Counted from the stretch's first letter, positions 24,072-33,435 are shown. The stretch is DNA of 64,000 nt from Ammoniphilus sp. CFH 90114 (GCF_004123195.1 NZ_SDLI01000001.1:670133-734132); one strand, 5' to 3'. Program-made: numbers and translations. Notes: a model not told the origin generated them from the letters alone.

Positions 24072-24362
24072 TTATTTCTTTATAGCATGTTTACGAATTC
24101 CACTTTCTGTCATGATCGAGAAAAGACCACTCAAAAAAAATGTGATAAAGAAAAAAGATAATTGAGTGGGAGTGAAATTTAAGGTGTAATTCCATTGTAA
24201 TGAGACGTCAAGTTTTGAAGTCAAAGCTTGAAGGAGGAAGAATAAAAGCAGAAGGAAAAGAAAAAGGTACATGTAGATAGTCGAGAGCCATTTGCCAATT
24301 TGATAAAACATAACCTTTTTCTCTAGCTTTTTTATGCGATTTTTTTCTACGCGGCTAGTCAT
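24072..24362 (-). CDS. Hypothetical membrane protein
   Basis: A 96-aa protein with a basic N-terminus (SRVEKNRIKKLEKK), two hydrophobic helices (around IYMYLFLFLLLLFFLL and LSFFFITFFLSGLFS) and a short basic tail. The start is uncertain: ATG 24362 follows GGAAAGG by about 10 bases; ATG 24371 and ATG 24425 are alternatives. No family recognised. Confidence 0.55.
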   Translation of the reverse strand: MTSRVEKNRIKKLEKKVMFYQIGKWLSTIYMYLFLFLLLLFFLLQALTSKLDVSLQWNYTLNFTPTQLSFFFITFFLSGLFSIMTESGIRKHAIKK

Positions 24363-24514
24363 TCCTATCATACCTTTCCAATATTCATTGTCTATTATAT
24401 TATACAATGAGACAATACTTTGCATAGTTCGACATTATTGAATTATATGGCTAAGGTTTTTTATTGACGGGGAATTCAAATAGATGAGATTGGAAGAAAG
24501 GAAAGTAGGATGAA

Positions 24515-24793
24515 ATGAGAGATTACTTAAAAGCTGATCTAGATATGCTGGAACATCTACTGGACTGGAATGATAAGAGAGGGAGACAATTAGAAATTGA
24601 GGTGCGTAAGCAGCGCCAGCAATGTATTGTTACTTTTTATGGATCATGCGAAGATGAGAGCCCCTCACTAATTGCTCAATTCACTGGAGAATCAGAAGAG
24701 GTACTTGATAGATGGGCAAAGAGTATTGTCCGTCGTTATGAAAGAAGAAAACAGCATGCCATCTCCAAGACATCTGCCACAGTAGCTGAATAA
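24515..24793 (+). CDS. Hypothetical protein
   Basis: A 92-aa charged protein, helical at both ends with a short beta stretch in the middle (QQCIVTFYGSCEDES). No family recognised. Weak RBS (AGTAGGATG) before ATG 24515. A branched hairpin terminator follows. Confidence 0.6.
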   Translation: MRDYLKADLDMLEHLLDWNDKRGRQLEIEVRKQRQQCIVTFYGSCEDESPSLIAQFTGESEEVLDRWAKSIVRRYERRKQHAISKTSATVAE

Positions 24794-24799
24794 AATGAA

Positions 24800-24856
24800 A
24801 AAAGGCTGATCCCAAATAAGTCGGTTATTAACGTGACTTACTAGGGACAGCCTTTT
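24800..24856 (+). terminator. Branched terminator hairpin
   Basis: AAAAGGCTG and TCCC pair with GGGA and CAGCCTTTT; AAGTC/GACTT nests within the loop. Confidence 0.75.
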
Positions 24857-24955
24857 AAGTAGCGTCTACATGCCCAGATTTCATTGCGAAATTGGTTACA
24901 TTCTTGACTTATACCTCGTCTTATAATGTAAAAGAGGGATGAGGAGGTTTGAGTG

Positions 24956-25804
24956 ATGATAAAGTATCAGAATTGTATTGATGTTGAGGATCGAAAGATC
25001 CACGAGGCGTTCCAAGCCGGTTTTAGCGATTACCTCGTAAAGATGGAATTTACGTGTGAAGAGTTCATTAAGCGCTTCTTTGGGGCAGAAGGAAATGAGC
25101 GAGCTTATTCTTATATTGCCATGGACGAGGACCGTCCAGTAGGTGTGATACTAGGTGGTATTAAAATCTATGAGGGTCTAAAAACGATGCGGTGCGGAAC
25201 TTTATGTATCGATCCATCTTATCGAAAAGAAGGAATTGCCGAGCAATTGTTTTCATTGCATAAAAGCCAGGCACTTGCACAGGGGTGCAAACAACTCTTC
25301 CTGGAAGTCATTAAGGGTAATGATAAGGCTATAAAGTTTTACGAAAAACAAGGCTATCAGAAAATGTATGATCTTAAAATTTTCTCACTCCACAATATAG
25401 ACCAAAAGGTATTAGGAACATCAGTGAAAAATATTGTTCCTATAGCTTTAGAACAATTGAGTCAGATTCGGTTAAACACCATAGATACTCATTTAAATTG
25501 GCAGAATGATATAGAATTTATAGAGAAAGTTGATGGACAACTACACTTTGGCTACCTAGACGAAGGTGATGTTCAGGGTGTTATCAGCGCGAATCCGATG
25601 GGCCGTATTCACTTTCTATGGGTGTCTTCGAAAAGCAGGGGAAAAGGGATCGCTAGTTCCTTAGTCACTCATGTGATTAATCATATGGAATTATCCAATG
25701 TAACGGTTACCTTTCCCAACCACGCTAACCTGGAGGGGTTTTATAAACATCTTGGTTTTAAACAAGCGGAATTATCTCAGTTTGAGATGTATCTCACAAT
25801 TTAG
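24956..25804 (+). CDS. Tandem GNAT acetyltransferase
   Basis: A 282-aa protein with two GNAT domains. The N-terminal domain carries the acetyl-CoA loop (CIDPSYRKEGIAEQLF) and the typical KFYEKQGYQ end. The C-terminal domain has a second loop (VSSKSRGKGIASSLV) and GFYKHLGFK. Substrate unknown; similar tandem GNATs modify small molecules or antibiotics. GAGGAGG at about 24941-24947 fits ATG 24956 better than GTG 24953. Confidence 0.85.
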   Translation: MIKYQNCIDVEDRKIHEAFQAGFSDYLVKMEFTCEEFIKRFFGAEGNERAYSYIAMDEDRPVGVILGGIKIYEGLKTMRCGTLCIDPSYRKEGIAEQLFSLHKSQALAQGCKQLFLEVIKGNDKAIKFYEKQGYQKMYDLKIFSLHNIDQKVLGTSVKNIVPIALEQLSQIRLNTIDTHLNWQNDIEFIEKVDGQLHFGYLDEGDVQGVISANPMGRIHFLWVSSKSRGKGIASSLVTHVINHMELSNVTVTFPNHANLEGFYKHLGFKQAELSQFEMYLTI

Positions 25805-25882
25805 ATTGGTAAGTATCCTGATCTTACATAATTTTTAATGTTAACGGGCAAACTTCATACATAAAAATGGGGGTGAATAGGG

Positions 25883-26278
25883 TTGAGACCTACTGTAAAA
25901 TGTGTGGTAGATACTTGTACACACTATCTGTATGGAGACCGTTGCGGTGCTGGAAACATTGACATTATGCACGAAGAAGAAACCCATATGTCTGAAATCA
26001 TTGAGCAAACCATGTGTAAGACGTTTTCTCATGCACGTAATATTCTGAGCTATGTTAGTTCTGCAGACAATGTGAATTGGGCAGGCTCTGTAGCCGGTCT
26101 GTTAGATCCGGATTATAAAGTATCTCCTACGATTGCATGTACTGTTGCTTCCTGCAAATATTGGGGAGAAGGAGCAATCTGTATTGCGGAAGCAATAGAG
26201 GTAACAGGAGAGAACAGTGATGAGTGCCAAGACACAAATTGTAAGACGTTCGTAAGGAGGGAAGAAGGTGAATTATAA
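25883..26278 (+). CDS. DUF1540 protein with two Cys-rich modules
   Basis: A 131-aa protein with two copies of a DUF1540-type module: VKCVVDTCTHYLYGDRCGAG...CKTF and IACTVASCKYWGEGAICIAE...CKTF, each with four spaced cysteines suited to metal binding. Common in spore formers; function unknown. TTG start 25883, preceded by GGGGGTGAATAGGG. The next gene overlaps its end by 11 bases. Confidence 0.75.
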   Translation: MRPTVKCVVDTCTHYLYGDRCGAGNIDIMHEEETHMSEIIEQTMCKTFSHARNILSYVSSADNVNWAGSVAGLLDPDYKVSPTIACTVASCKYWGEGAICIAEAIEVTGENSDECQDTNCKTFVRREEGEL

Positions 26279-26519
26279 CATAAAGGTAAAAGAACTAGAT
26301 GAGGGTACTAACTATCCCCTTATTGTTCTCTCTGGTATGACAGGATTAGGTCAGAAGACAATTCAAGAATTAGCTGAACAAGGGAATTTTTCGATGATAA
26401 GCGAGAATGGTCAGCAAGTAGTCAAAGGTAAGGAATTTCTAGATTGGGCCAAGTCAGTTGATAATCAAATTGAAGTTGAAAAAAACGATTATCATCTAAT
26501 GGATGTTGAAGATAGGTAG
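26268..26519 (+). CDS. Hypothetical protein cotranscribed with the DUF1540 gene
   Basis: An 83-aa soluble protein. GTG 26268 is preceded by GGAGGGAAGAAG and overlaps the DUF1540 gene by 11 bases, which indicates translational coupling. The sequence TGLGQKTIQELAEQGNF and EFLDWAKSV looks like a small helical fold, perhaps winged-helix-like; no family recognised. Confidence 0.65.
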   Translation: MNYNIKVKELDEGTNYPLIVLSGMTGLGQKTIQELAEQGNFSMISENGQQVVKGKEFLDWAKSVDNQIEVEKNDYHLMDVEDR

Positions 26520-26659
26520 GAGATTGTTGAAAAACTGGCAGAAAAAAGAGAATGACAAAGACAAGGTAAAATGATATATTTATCTTTGTCGCTAAATGTA
26601 CTTCAAAGAGGTGCCACCGTGCGACATGCTGAGCAGCTTATCATTTTTTAGCGATCAGC

Positions 26660-26689
26660 TTGACAAAGAATATTGATTTGATGTATGAT
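26660..26689 (+). promoter_or_regulatory. Promoter of the tRNA cluster
   Basis: TTGACA (26660-26665), 18 bp, TATGAT (26684-26689), 23 bases before tRNA-Leu. Confidence 0.65.
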
Positions 26690-26712
26690 CATATTCGCTA
26701 GTTGTTTTTGAT

Positions 26713-26796
26713 GCGGGTGTGGCGGAACTGGCAGACGCACTAGACTTAGGATCTAGCGCCTTTGGCGTGGGGGTTCGACTCCCTTCACCCGCACCA
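26713..26796 (+). tRNA. tRNA-Leu (UAG)
   Basis: Acceptor GCGGGTG pairs with CACCCGC, the anticodon loop CTTAGGA gives TAG, and the variable arm (cgccTTTGGCg) is long as in class II tRNAs. CCA is encoded (26794-26796). It reads CUA codons. Confidence 0.95.
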
Positions 26797-26876
26797 TCTA
26801 TCTCATTCCCACTACGTCGAATAGACTTCTTAGTTGGAATGAAATCTCTGTACTCGGAGAGTGCACCATTATTATT

Positions 26877-26955
26877 GCGCTCGTAGCTCAGCAGGATAGA
26901 GCGGCGGTTTCCGGTACCGCGTCTGCCGGGGGTTCGAATCCCTCCGAGCGCGCCA
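26877..26955 (+). tRNA. tRNA-Arg (CCG)
   Basis: Acceptor GCGCTCG pairs with CGAGCGC. Anticodon stem GCGGT/ACCGC with loop TTCCGGT gives CCG. T loop GGTTCGAAT. CCA encoded. It reads CGG codons. Confidence 0.95.
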
Positions 26956-26982
26956 AATTTATCATTCTTATTTACTCTACAT

Positions 26983-27059
26983 GGCGGTGTAGCTCAGCTG
27001 GCTAGAGCGTACGGTTCATACCCGTAAGGTCGGGGGTTCGATTCCCTCCGCCGCTACCA
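26983..27059 (+). tRNA. tRNA-Met (CAU), elongator type
   Basis: Acceptor GGCGGTG pairs with CGCCGCT (G-U at the first pair). Anticodon stem TACGG/CCGTA with loop TTCATAC gives CAT. The three G-C pairs of the initiator anticodon stem are absent, and the sequence closely resembles elongator tRNA-Met of B. subtilis. CCA encoded. Confidence 0.9.
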
Positions 27060-27073
27060 TACATAATATCATC

Positions 27074-27115
27074 AAGAGGGCTTCCCAGACTGTAGAGGGA
27101 ATAGCCCTCTTTTTA
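27074..27115 (+). terminator. Terminator of the tRNA cluster
   Basis: AAGAGGGCT (27074-27082) pairs with AGCCCTCTT (27103-27111), with TCCC/GGGA inside, then a T run. Confidence 0.9.
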
Positions 27116-27189
27116 ATGTAAATATAAAAATGTCCTAACGAGGTTTGACTAGTCTAAATTTCCAAAAAGATGTAAAGGATGGTGAAGTA

Positions 27190-27693
27190 ATGTATTGCCG
27201 TTACAGAGAAGTTTCACCCATCTGCGTGGGCAAACATCGACCATTAAGGACTGATGAAATAACTAAGGAACATTTAATTCCTCGTTTTCTTATGAAAGAT
27301 CCTAAGTTCAGAGCAAAATGGGGAATCGCATTTAATCCCTCAGACGAGCCTAATGTGGACATATCGTGTCATAAATGTAACCATTTAAAGAATCAAATGG
27401 CAGATGTTCCTTTTGTATGGAAATTGCAGTATTTTAATAAATATGGGATTGTCATAAAAACCAAGAGATCGTTAGCAAGAAGTATTCGATTTCAAGAAGA
27501 TATGACGCTAACTGTGAAAGAAAGAGATACCGCTCTTCAATGCATCTTAAGAGGGGATTTCGAATGGTTAGAGCATCGAGTTGCTCGTTTTAATTTCCGC
27601 CAAGTATCCGTAGACTTATCTGATGGAGTTGTTGTTAATTACTTAGACGCACGACGGAAGTTGCCAAGGAAAATAAAAAAGAAAAGTATATGA
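27190..27693 (+). CDS. HNH endonuclease-like protein
   Basis: A 167-aa protein with an HNH-type core: KEHLIPRFL (catalytic His region) and, about 35 residues on, CHKCNHLKNQ (zinc CxxC and the Asn-containing helix). The basic C-terminus (RRKLPRKIKKK) could bind nucleic acid. It lies directly after a tRNA cluster, a common entry point for mobile DNA, but no other mobile gene is adjacent. ATG 27190 is preceded by AAAGGATGGTGA; TTG 27145 is rejected. Confidence 0.65.
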   Translation: MYCRYREVSPICVGKHRPLRTDEITKEHLIPRFLMKDPKFRAKWGIAFNPSDEPNVDISCHKCNHLKNQMADVPFVWKLQYFNKYGIVIKTKRSLARSIRFQEDMTLTVKERDTALQCILRGDFEWLEHRVARFNFRQVSVDLSDGVVVNYLDARRKLPRKIKKKSI

Positions 27694-27775
27694 CGATTAT
27701 GTGAAAGCGCTTTTATTCGTCTGAAGATTACGCTATTATATTACTATAGTTAATCTGAGATAGTGGGGGTCAATC

Positions 27776-28000
27776 ATGGAAAACACAGCGAAGAATGAAA
27801 TCGAGATCTATCGAAAGATGCTAGAGGACCGATTAGAAGAAGCAAAAGAATTAGCTAAGCGATATGAGGATGACCCGTTTTATTATGGGTTGCATGAGGG
27901 CAGAAAGTTTGCCTATCGAAAAGTGCTAAAGGACTTAGAGGATCTTGGAACTATGTTGAAAGAGCATATGCCCCTAGTAGTTTCGAAAGGGAAAATATAA
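27776..28000 (+). CDS. Small hypothetical helical protein
   Basis: A 74-aa charged helical protein (EIYRKMLEDRLEEAKELAKRYEDD, then YYGLHEGRKFAYRKVLKDLEDL). TGGGGGTC precedes ATG 27776. No family recognised. Two terminators separate it from helD. Confidence 0.65.
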   Translation: MENTAKNEIEIYRKMLEDRLEEAKELAKRYEDDPFYYGLHEGRKFAYRKVLKDLEDLGTMLKEHMPLVVSKGKI

Positions 28001-28006
28001 ATATAT

Positions 28007-28042
28007 AAGCAATTTGGCGAGTTACGTCAAGTTGCTTTTTTG
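28007..28042 (+). terminator. Terminator after the 74-aa gene
   Basis: AAGCAA (28007-28012) pairs with TTGCTT (28032-28037), with TTG/CAA inside, then a T run. Confidence 0.7.
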
Positions 28043-28090
28043 TAACCATCATAAATTTTACTTTATTGAATAAAAAAGGTAACATGAGAA

Positions 28091-28128
28091 AAGCCGACCT
28101 TTACTTAAAGGGACGGCTTCATTTTTTT
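28091..28128 (+). terminator. Second terminator, upstream of helD
   Basis: AAGCCG pairs with CGGCTT, with CTTTA/TAAAG nested, followed by seven T; it ends 68 bases before the helD start. Confidence 0.75.
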
Positions 28129-28195
28129 ATTTTATATTGTTAATAATTCCAAGCAGGAATTGAGAACATAAATAAAGATGGGGGGAGGAACTTGC

Positions 28196-30448
28196 ATGTC
28201 TATTGAACAACAAGATTGGATTCAAGAACAAAATCGGCTCAAAAGAGTGAAATCAGAAATTCAAACGGAAATGAAGCGCCTAGAAGGAATTGTTGAACAT
28301 CGGGGTTCTGAGGTGCTAGATATACGTAGAAACTTCTGGGATGAAATAACGGTTAATCTTTCTAACTACGATGATGTAGCTGAGACAGCTGCAAGCATTA
28401 CACAGCAACAAGCGGTACTTACCCAGCAGGAACGAAGTTTCCGGCACGCAGAGCTAACACTTCATAAGCTCCTAAAGCTAGAGAAGACTCCTTACTTTGC
28501 GAGAATTGATTTTTCTGAGAAGAACCATGATAAGTTGGAGCATGTTTATATAGGAATCGGTTCAGTTGTAGATGAAGATACGAATGAATTGCTTGTTTAT
28601 GATTGGCGTGCCCCTATCTCTGGGATGTTTTATGATTATACACCAGGGCCAGCTAAGTATAAAACTCCTGAAGGTGAAATTGAGGGAGAGATGGCCTTAA
28701 AAAGGCAATATATCATCAAGAATAGTCAACTAGAAGATATGTTTGACACGGGTATTAACATAGGAGATGAAATGCTCCAGGTTATGCTTGCCAAAAATGC
28801 TCACGATAAAATGGGCAGTATTGTTATGACTATTCAGCAGGAACAAAATCAAATTATACGAGATGATCAGCATCGTGTACTGATTGTACAAGGTTCAGCA
28901 GGAAGTGGCAAGACTTCAGTTGCCCTGCAACGTGTAGCATACCTACTTTATAAATACCGGAATGCTCTAGATGCGGACCAAATGCTTCTCTTCTCACCAA
29001 ACTCTTTGTTTAATGATTATGTTTCAAATGTATTGCCAGAACTCGGAGAGGCAAACATGCAGCAAACGACGTTCCAAGACCATCTTGATCGAGGGTTTGA
29101 CGATGAATGGACTTTAGAAGATGCTTATGATCAATTGGAGTATCTCCTTAATGGTTCCGAACAACTAGTAGATTACCAGATGCGTGTTAAATCAATTGAA
29201 TGGAAAACTTCAATAGAGTTCATGGGGGTTATGGACCAGTATATTGAACATCTTAAGGGGAAGGATATGTTGTTCCACGATTTTACCTTTAAGGAAAAGG
29301 TTCTAATAAGTAAGGAAGAACTCGCTGAATTATTCTACCATGAATTCGGTCATGATGAATCCATTAGCAATCGGCTTGATAAGGTAAAAGGAAAGGTATT
29401 GTCCGAACTGGAGAAAATTGAGCAGAGAGTGGCTCGAAATGTATATAAGAGAACGTTAAATAGTCCTAAGTACTTAGGGTCAAATAAGGAAATGAAAGAG
29501 GAAAGTAATAAGAAGGCGAGAAAAGCATTGGCGCCGCTTCGTGAAAAGGCGAAGACGCTTGCCTTCGTCGATGTGATTGGGATGTATAAACAACTACTGA
29601 CGGATGAGCAATGGATGAAGCGTTTTGAGGGTAGTTCAGATAATTTCTTTGAACTGGCAAAGAAGACCATCAATCAATTAAATAACCGGAAGATACCTTA
29701 TGAGGATGCTACACCGATGGTTTATTTTCAAACTGCGTTTAAGGGATTCCATACACTTAATCGAATTAAGCAGGTTATTATTGATGAGGCTCAAGACTAC
29801 TCTCCTTTTCAGTTAGAATACATCCGTCGATTATTTCCTCGGGCTAAATTTACATTACTCGGTGATCTAAATCAAGGGATTTACTACGCAAATGTCCAGA
29901 GTTATAACCGAATTGGTCAATTGTTTGGCGAAGAGGATGTAAAGGTCATGCGTTTAACAAAAAGTTATCGCTCGACGGATGAAATTATAGAGTTCTCCAA
30001 GCGAATACTGAGAAAACCGGAACCGATACAGCCTATAGGGCGTCATGGCGAATCTCCGCAAATTATAGCTGTTAAACAAGTTGAGCAATTAGCTCCTACT
30101 GTAGCGGAGGGAGTTCGCCTGATGCTCCGGAAGGGAGCGGAATCAGTTGCCGTTATATGCAAAACAGATCAAGAGAGTGCTGAAGTCTATAGAATGCTGC
30201 TGACGTTGCTGGACCAAGAAGTGCATCTTTTTACCAAGAAGAGTCGTTCTTTCTTAAGTGGCGTCGTAGTGGTTCCGGCCTACTTAGCTAAGGGGCTGGA
30301 GTTTGATGGTGTAATCGTGTTCAATGCAAGCAGAACCGTGTATGAGCATGATAGTGAAAGGAAATTATTGTATACAGCATGTACAAGGGCATTACATTAC
30401 TTGAATGTATACTTTGTAGGGGAGTTATCTCCGCTTATTGGATCTTAA
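28196..30448 (+). CDS. helD: HelD-type RNA polymerase recycling helicase
   Basis: A 750-aa UvrD-like ATPase. The N-terminal coiled-coil arm (about residues 1-80) enters the RNA polymerase secondary channel in HelD; DWRAPISGMFYDY is a HelD-family hallmark. Walker A is GSAGSGKTSVAL (near 235), Walker B/DEAQ is VIIDEAQDYSPF, later motifs include LTKSYRST and AKGLEFDGVIV. It removes RNA polymerase from stalled or post-termination complexes. GGGGGGAGG selects ATG 28196 over GTG/ATG 28178. Confidence 0.9.
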   Translation: MSIEQQDWIQEQNRLKRVKSEIQTEMKRLEGIVEHRGSEVLDIRRNFWDEITVNLSNYDDVAETAASITQQQAVLTQQERSFRHAELTLHKLLKLEKTPYFARIDFSEKNHDKLEHVYIGIGSVVDEDTNELLVYDWRAPISGMFYDYTPGPAKYKTPEGEIEGEMALKRQYIIKNSQLEDMFDTGINIGDEMLQVMLAKNAHDKMGSIVMTIQQEQNQIIRDDQHRVLIVQGSAGSGKTSVALQRVAYLLYKYRNALDADQMLLFSPNSLFNDYVSNVLPELGEANMQQTTFQDHLDRGFDDEWTLEDAYDQLEYLLNGSEQLVDYQMRVKSIEWKTSIEFMGVMDQYIEHLKGKDMLFHDFTFKEKVLISKEELAELFYHEFGHDESISNRLDKVKGKVLSELEKIEQRVARNVYKRTLNSPKYLGSNKEMKEESNKKARKALAPLREKAKTLAFVDVIGMYKQLLTDEQWMKRFEGSSDNFFELAKKTINQLNNRKIPYEDATPMVYFQTAFKGFHTLNRIKQVIIDEAQDYSPFQLEYIRRLFPRAKFTLLGDLNQGIYYANVQSYNRIGQLFGEEDVKVMRLTKSYRSTDEIIEFSKRILRKPEPIQPIGRHGESPQIIAVKQVEQLAPTVAEGVRLMLRKGAESVAVICKTDQESAEVYRMLLTLLDQEVHLFTKKSRSFLSGVVVVPAYLAKGLEFDGVIVFNASRTVYEHDSERKLLYTACTRALHYLNVYFVGELSPLIGS

Positions 30449-30456
30449 TTCCTTAC

Positions 30457-30496
30457 AAAAGAAACAGGGAGCTTAAATCAGCTCTCTGTTTCTTTT
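30457..30496. terminator. Bidirectional terminator between helD and the GGDEF-EAL gene
   Basis: A 16-bp stem with one G-T pair (30457-30472 with 30481-30496), flanked by A and T runs. Confidence 0.9.
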
Positions 30497-33435
30497 CATA
30501 CTCGTTGCTCGGATAAAAAAAGTCTATTCTCAATTTCTGAAGCCTTTAGTGGTTTAGCAAAGAGAAAGCCTTGAGCTTCATTACAAAGGTTATCCTTAAG
30601 GAATTCTAGCTGTTGAGGTGTTTCGACACCTTCCGCAATTATAGATAGGTTAAGATTATGTGCAACGTGGATAATAGAACGAATAATAGAAGATTGAGCC
30701 GAGCTTGTTTCGATGTCCCGAATGAAAGTTCTATCAATCTTGAGATAATCCACTGGGAATTCCTTTAAATAATTCAGTGATGAATAACCAGTACCAAAAT
30801 CATCAAGAGCTAATTGCACGCCAACCCGTTTTAGTTCCTTTAGTTTTTCGATTACATAATCAGGATGTTTCATTGCAATGCTTTCCGTTATCTCCAGTTT
30901 AAGTTCCTCTGGATCCATTCCCGTTTCTCGGAGGATATTACGAAGGTTGTGAATGAAATCCTCGTGTAAAAACTGCTTCATAGAAACATTCACAGCTATT
31001 CGCAAGTCCGTCTGCCACTTTTTTCGTTGCCTGCAGGCCTCTCTCATCACCCATTCTCCAATAGGAATGATAAGTCCGGTCTCTTCGGCCAGAGGGATAA
31101 AGTCCGCTGGAGAAATCACACCCATGTTAGGATGATTCCATCTTAGAAGTGCCTCTACTCCGGAGATCTTGCCGTTATGAATATAAAATTGCGGTTGATA
31201 GAGAAGCTCAAATTGATTCTCTTCAATCGCTTTTCGGAGTTCCTTTTCTAGCTCCATTTTATAAAGGATAGATTCATTCATATTGGAACTAAAGAATTGG
31301 TATTGATTTTTACCTGAATCCTTTGCCGCGTACATGGCGGTGTCCGCATGCTTAATTAATGTTTTAATATCTTGGCCATCATAAGGATATATACTGATGC
31401 CCATACTTCCAGTCACGACAAATTCATGGCCTTCTAGATGGAATGGCTTTTGTATTTGATCAAGGATACTCTGGGCAACTGATTCTACTTCTTCCATATG
31501 TATGACCTCTGGAAGCATAATGAGAAACTCATCTCCGCCGTACCGCGCGATGACATCCTTTTCTCCACATTGCCACACCATACGTTTTGCCATTTGTTGA
31601 AGTAATAGATCACCAATGTCATGCCCGATGGAATCGTTAATGAATTTAAACCGGTCTAGATCAATAAAAAGTATAGCTATAAGGGTGTTTTCCTTTTTGG
31701 AATCCACAAGAAGTTGGAATTTTTCTTTAAAATGATATCGATTAGAAAGGCCTGTGAGTTCGTCATGGTGAGCCAGGTATTCTAGGTGTTCATTTGATTG
31801 CTGAATTTTATAAAACATATCTTTCAATTTCTCAGACATCAGTTGAAAGTTTTGAATAAGGATTTGAATCTCACGAATAGAAGTTCTCGGCCATGCTTCT
31901 TCTTGCTGTTTATGAGTTATCGCATCCACAGAGAGATTACTTGTAATTCTAGATAATCGTTCTATTGGCGATACAATCCAACGGCTGAGCAGAAGAGATA
32001 ATGGTTGTGTTAAAATTAAGATAAACAAGCATATAGTTAGGATCTTGATATACAAGTTGTATACTTGAAGTTGATAGGGAGCAACTGACCCTTTTACAAT
32101 GATAGACCAGGGAAGTGAACTTCCTAGGTGCGTATGCTTCCAGTAGTAGGACTTTTCCCACTTCAGCATTGGTGGAATGGACGGATCTGATGGTTGCCAA
32201 ATTTGAATAGAACGATTAGACGTCAGGGAGTGCTGCTTCAGCTCATCTACGGTAGAATGAGGTAAAGAGCCGTACATATCCATCGTTCTCTTTCTAGGTT
32301 CATTGGTTGTAATTACTTGATTTTTAGAGTCCATAATGGTTACAGTATAGCCTGGTTTATCAAGCTTATCTAAGATGAGATTACGAACAGAATCAAGTGA
32401 AAGGGCAGCTCCAATAAAGCCATGGAAGTGATGGTCTTGGATAATAGGCATCCCCAATGCAACAATAGGATAGGGTTTACCTTTTGCAATGATAACATCA
32501 GATACAACCGGTTCGAGAGTGTTCTTCAGTACGCGGTAATAATCTCTATCACTATAATTTAATCCAATTAAAGATTCTCCCTGTTCGTTCGTAAGCGGAT
32601 AAAAAGCATAGGCTGTACCATTAGGTTCGGCAATATACATCATAGTGAATTGTGGAAATGACTGGGTTAAGAGTTCTAAATTTTGATTGAGCTGTTCTAA
32701 AGGTACCGGGTTGTATGTCTGCTGTACTGCTAGCTTCCGCAAAGGCGTAAGATGCTGATAGTACCAATTGTTTAATTCTTCTTGAATATTTTGTGTGATA
32801 TCAATGAGTGAAATTGCCATTTCTTGTCTTACGCGTTGTACTTCCTTATACCCTTCATATAAAATAAAGAATAAAGTAGGAAATAGTATAAAAGAAACTA
32901 GAAGATAGAAGATATTCCTCTGTAAGGAATGAGAGGCTTGTCCAAACGAGAACCACTTCTTAATTGGGCTGAATTCAAGGAGTAACCCGGCAACAAGAGC
33001 ATTAAAAAGTCCGTTAACGCAATGTTTCAGGACGATTACAAGACTAAATGTTGTACCCATTCCAATTACATAATGGTAAAAGATCCAGGTAAGAGGAATC
33101 CCAATACTAAACCAAAACAATCCATCCCAGAACAATAGGTTCCTATTCATTCTATTCTTTCTTAGGAAAAAGCTAAGAAAAAGAGTTTCACTTATAAAGA
33201 TGATGTAAGCGTAAGGATGTTCCCAAAGTATTAGCGCATAAGAGTGGATAATGAGAGCAGAAACAACACCACAGATTGGTCCGTAAATACGTAAAATGAT
33301 CAGACTAGCAATAGACCCGAAAACGATACCAACCCCAAAGAACAGGGAAACACCAAAAATATTACCTACCAACCCCAAGGAAATGAGTAGGAGAAGCTTT
33401 TTCCATTGTAGTTTAGGGAAATGAGCAATATCCAT
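30496..33435 (-). CDS. Membrane GGDEF-EAL cyclic-di-GMP enzyme with dCache sensor
   Basis: A 979-aa protein: MASE-like block of about six helices (10-165), another helix (175-195), extracytoplasmic dCache domain (about 200-455, with NYSDRDYY), helix, HAMP (about 490-540), GGDEF (about 565-715) and EAL (about 735-970). The cyclase motif is intact (YGGDEF), but the allosteric I-site position reads GEKD instead of RxxD. The EAL side keeps EALLRW, NVS, DDFGTG, the KID lysine and AEGVE, so phosphodiesterase activity is likely. It controls c-di-GMP in response to an external ligand. Confidence 0.85.
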   Translation of the reverse strand: MDIAHFPKLQWKKLLLLISLGLVGNIFGVSLFFGVGIVFGSIASLIILRIYGPICGVVSALIIHSYALILWEHPYAYIIFISETLFLSFFLRKNRMNRNLLFWDGLFWFSIGIPLTWIFYHYVIGMGTTFSLVIVLKHCVNGLFNALVAGLLLEFSPIKKWFSFGQASHSLQRNIFYLLVSFILFPTLFFILYEGYKEVQRVRQEMAISLIDITQNIQEELNNWYYQHLTPLRKLAVQQTYNPVPLEQLNQNLELLTQSFPQFTMMYIAEPNGTAYAFYPLTNEQGESLIGLNYSDRDYYRVLKNTLEPVVSDVIIAKGKPYPIVALGMPIIQDHHFHGFIGAALSLDSVRNLILDKLDKPGYTVTIMDSKNQVITTNEPRKRTMDMYGSLPHSTVDELKQHSLTSNRSIQIWQPSDPSIPPMLKWEKSYYWKHTHLGSSLPWSIIVKGSVAPYQLQVYNLYIKILTICLFILILTQPLSLLLSRWIVSPIERLSRITSNLSVDAITHKQQEEAWPRTSIREIQILIQNFQLMSEKLKDMFYKIQQSNEHLEYLAHHDELTGLSNRYHFKEKFQLLVDSKKENTLIAILFIDLDRFKFINDSIGHDIGDLLLQQMAKRMVWQCGEKDVIARYGGDEFLIMLPEVIHMEEVESVAQSILDQIQKPFHLEGHEFVVTGSMGISIYPYDGQDIKTLIKHADTAMYAAKDSGKNQYQFFSSNMNESILYKMELEKELRKAIEENQFELLYQPQFYIHNGKISGVEALLRWNHPNMGVISPADFIPLAEETGLIIPIGEWVMREACRQRKKWQTDLRIAVNVSMKQFLHEDFIHNLRNILRETGMDPEELKLEITESIAMKHPDYVIEKLKELKRVGVQLALDDFGTGYSSLNYLKEFPVDYLKIDRTFIRDIETSSAQSSIIRSIIHVAHNLNLSIIAEGVETPQQLEFLKDNLCNEAQGFLFAKPLKASEIENRLFLSEQRV

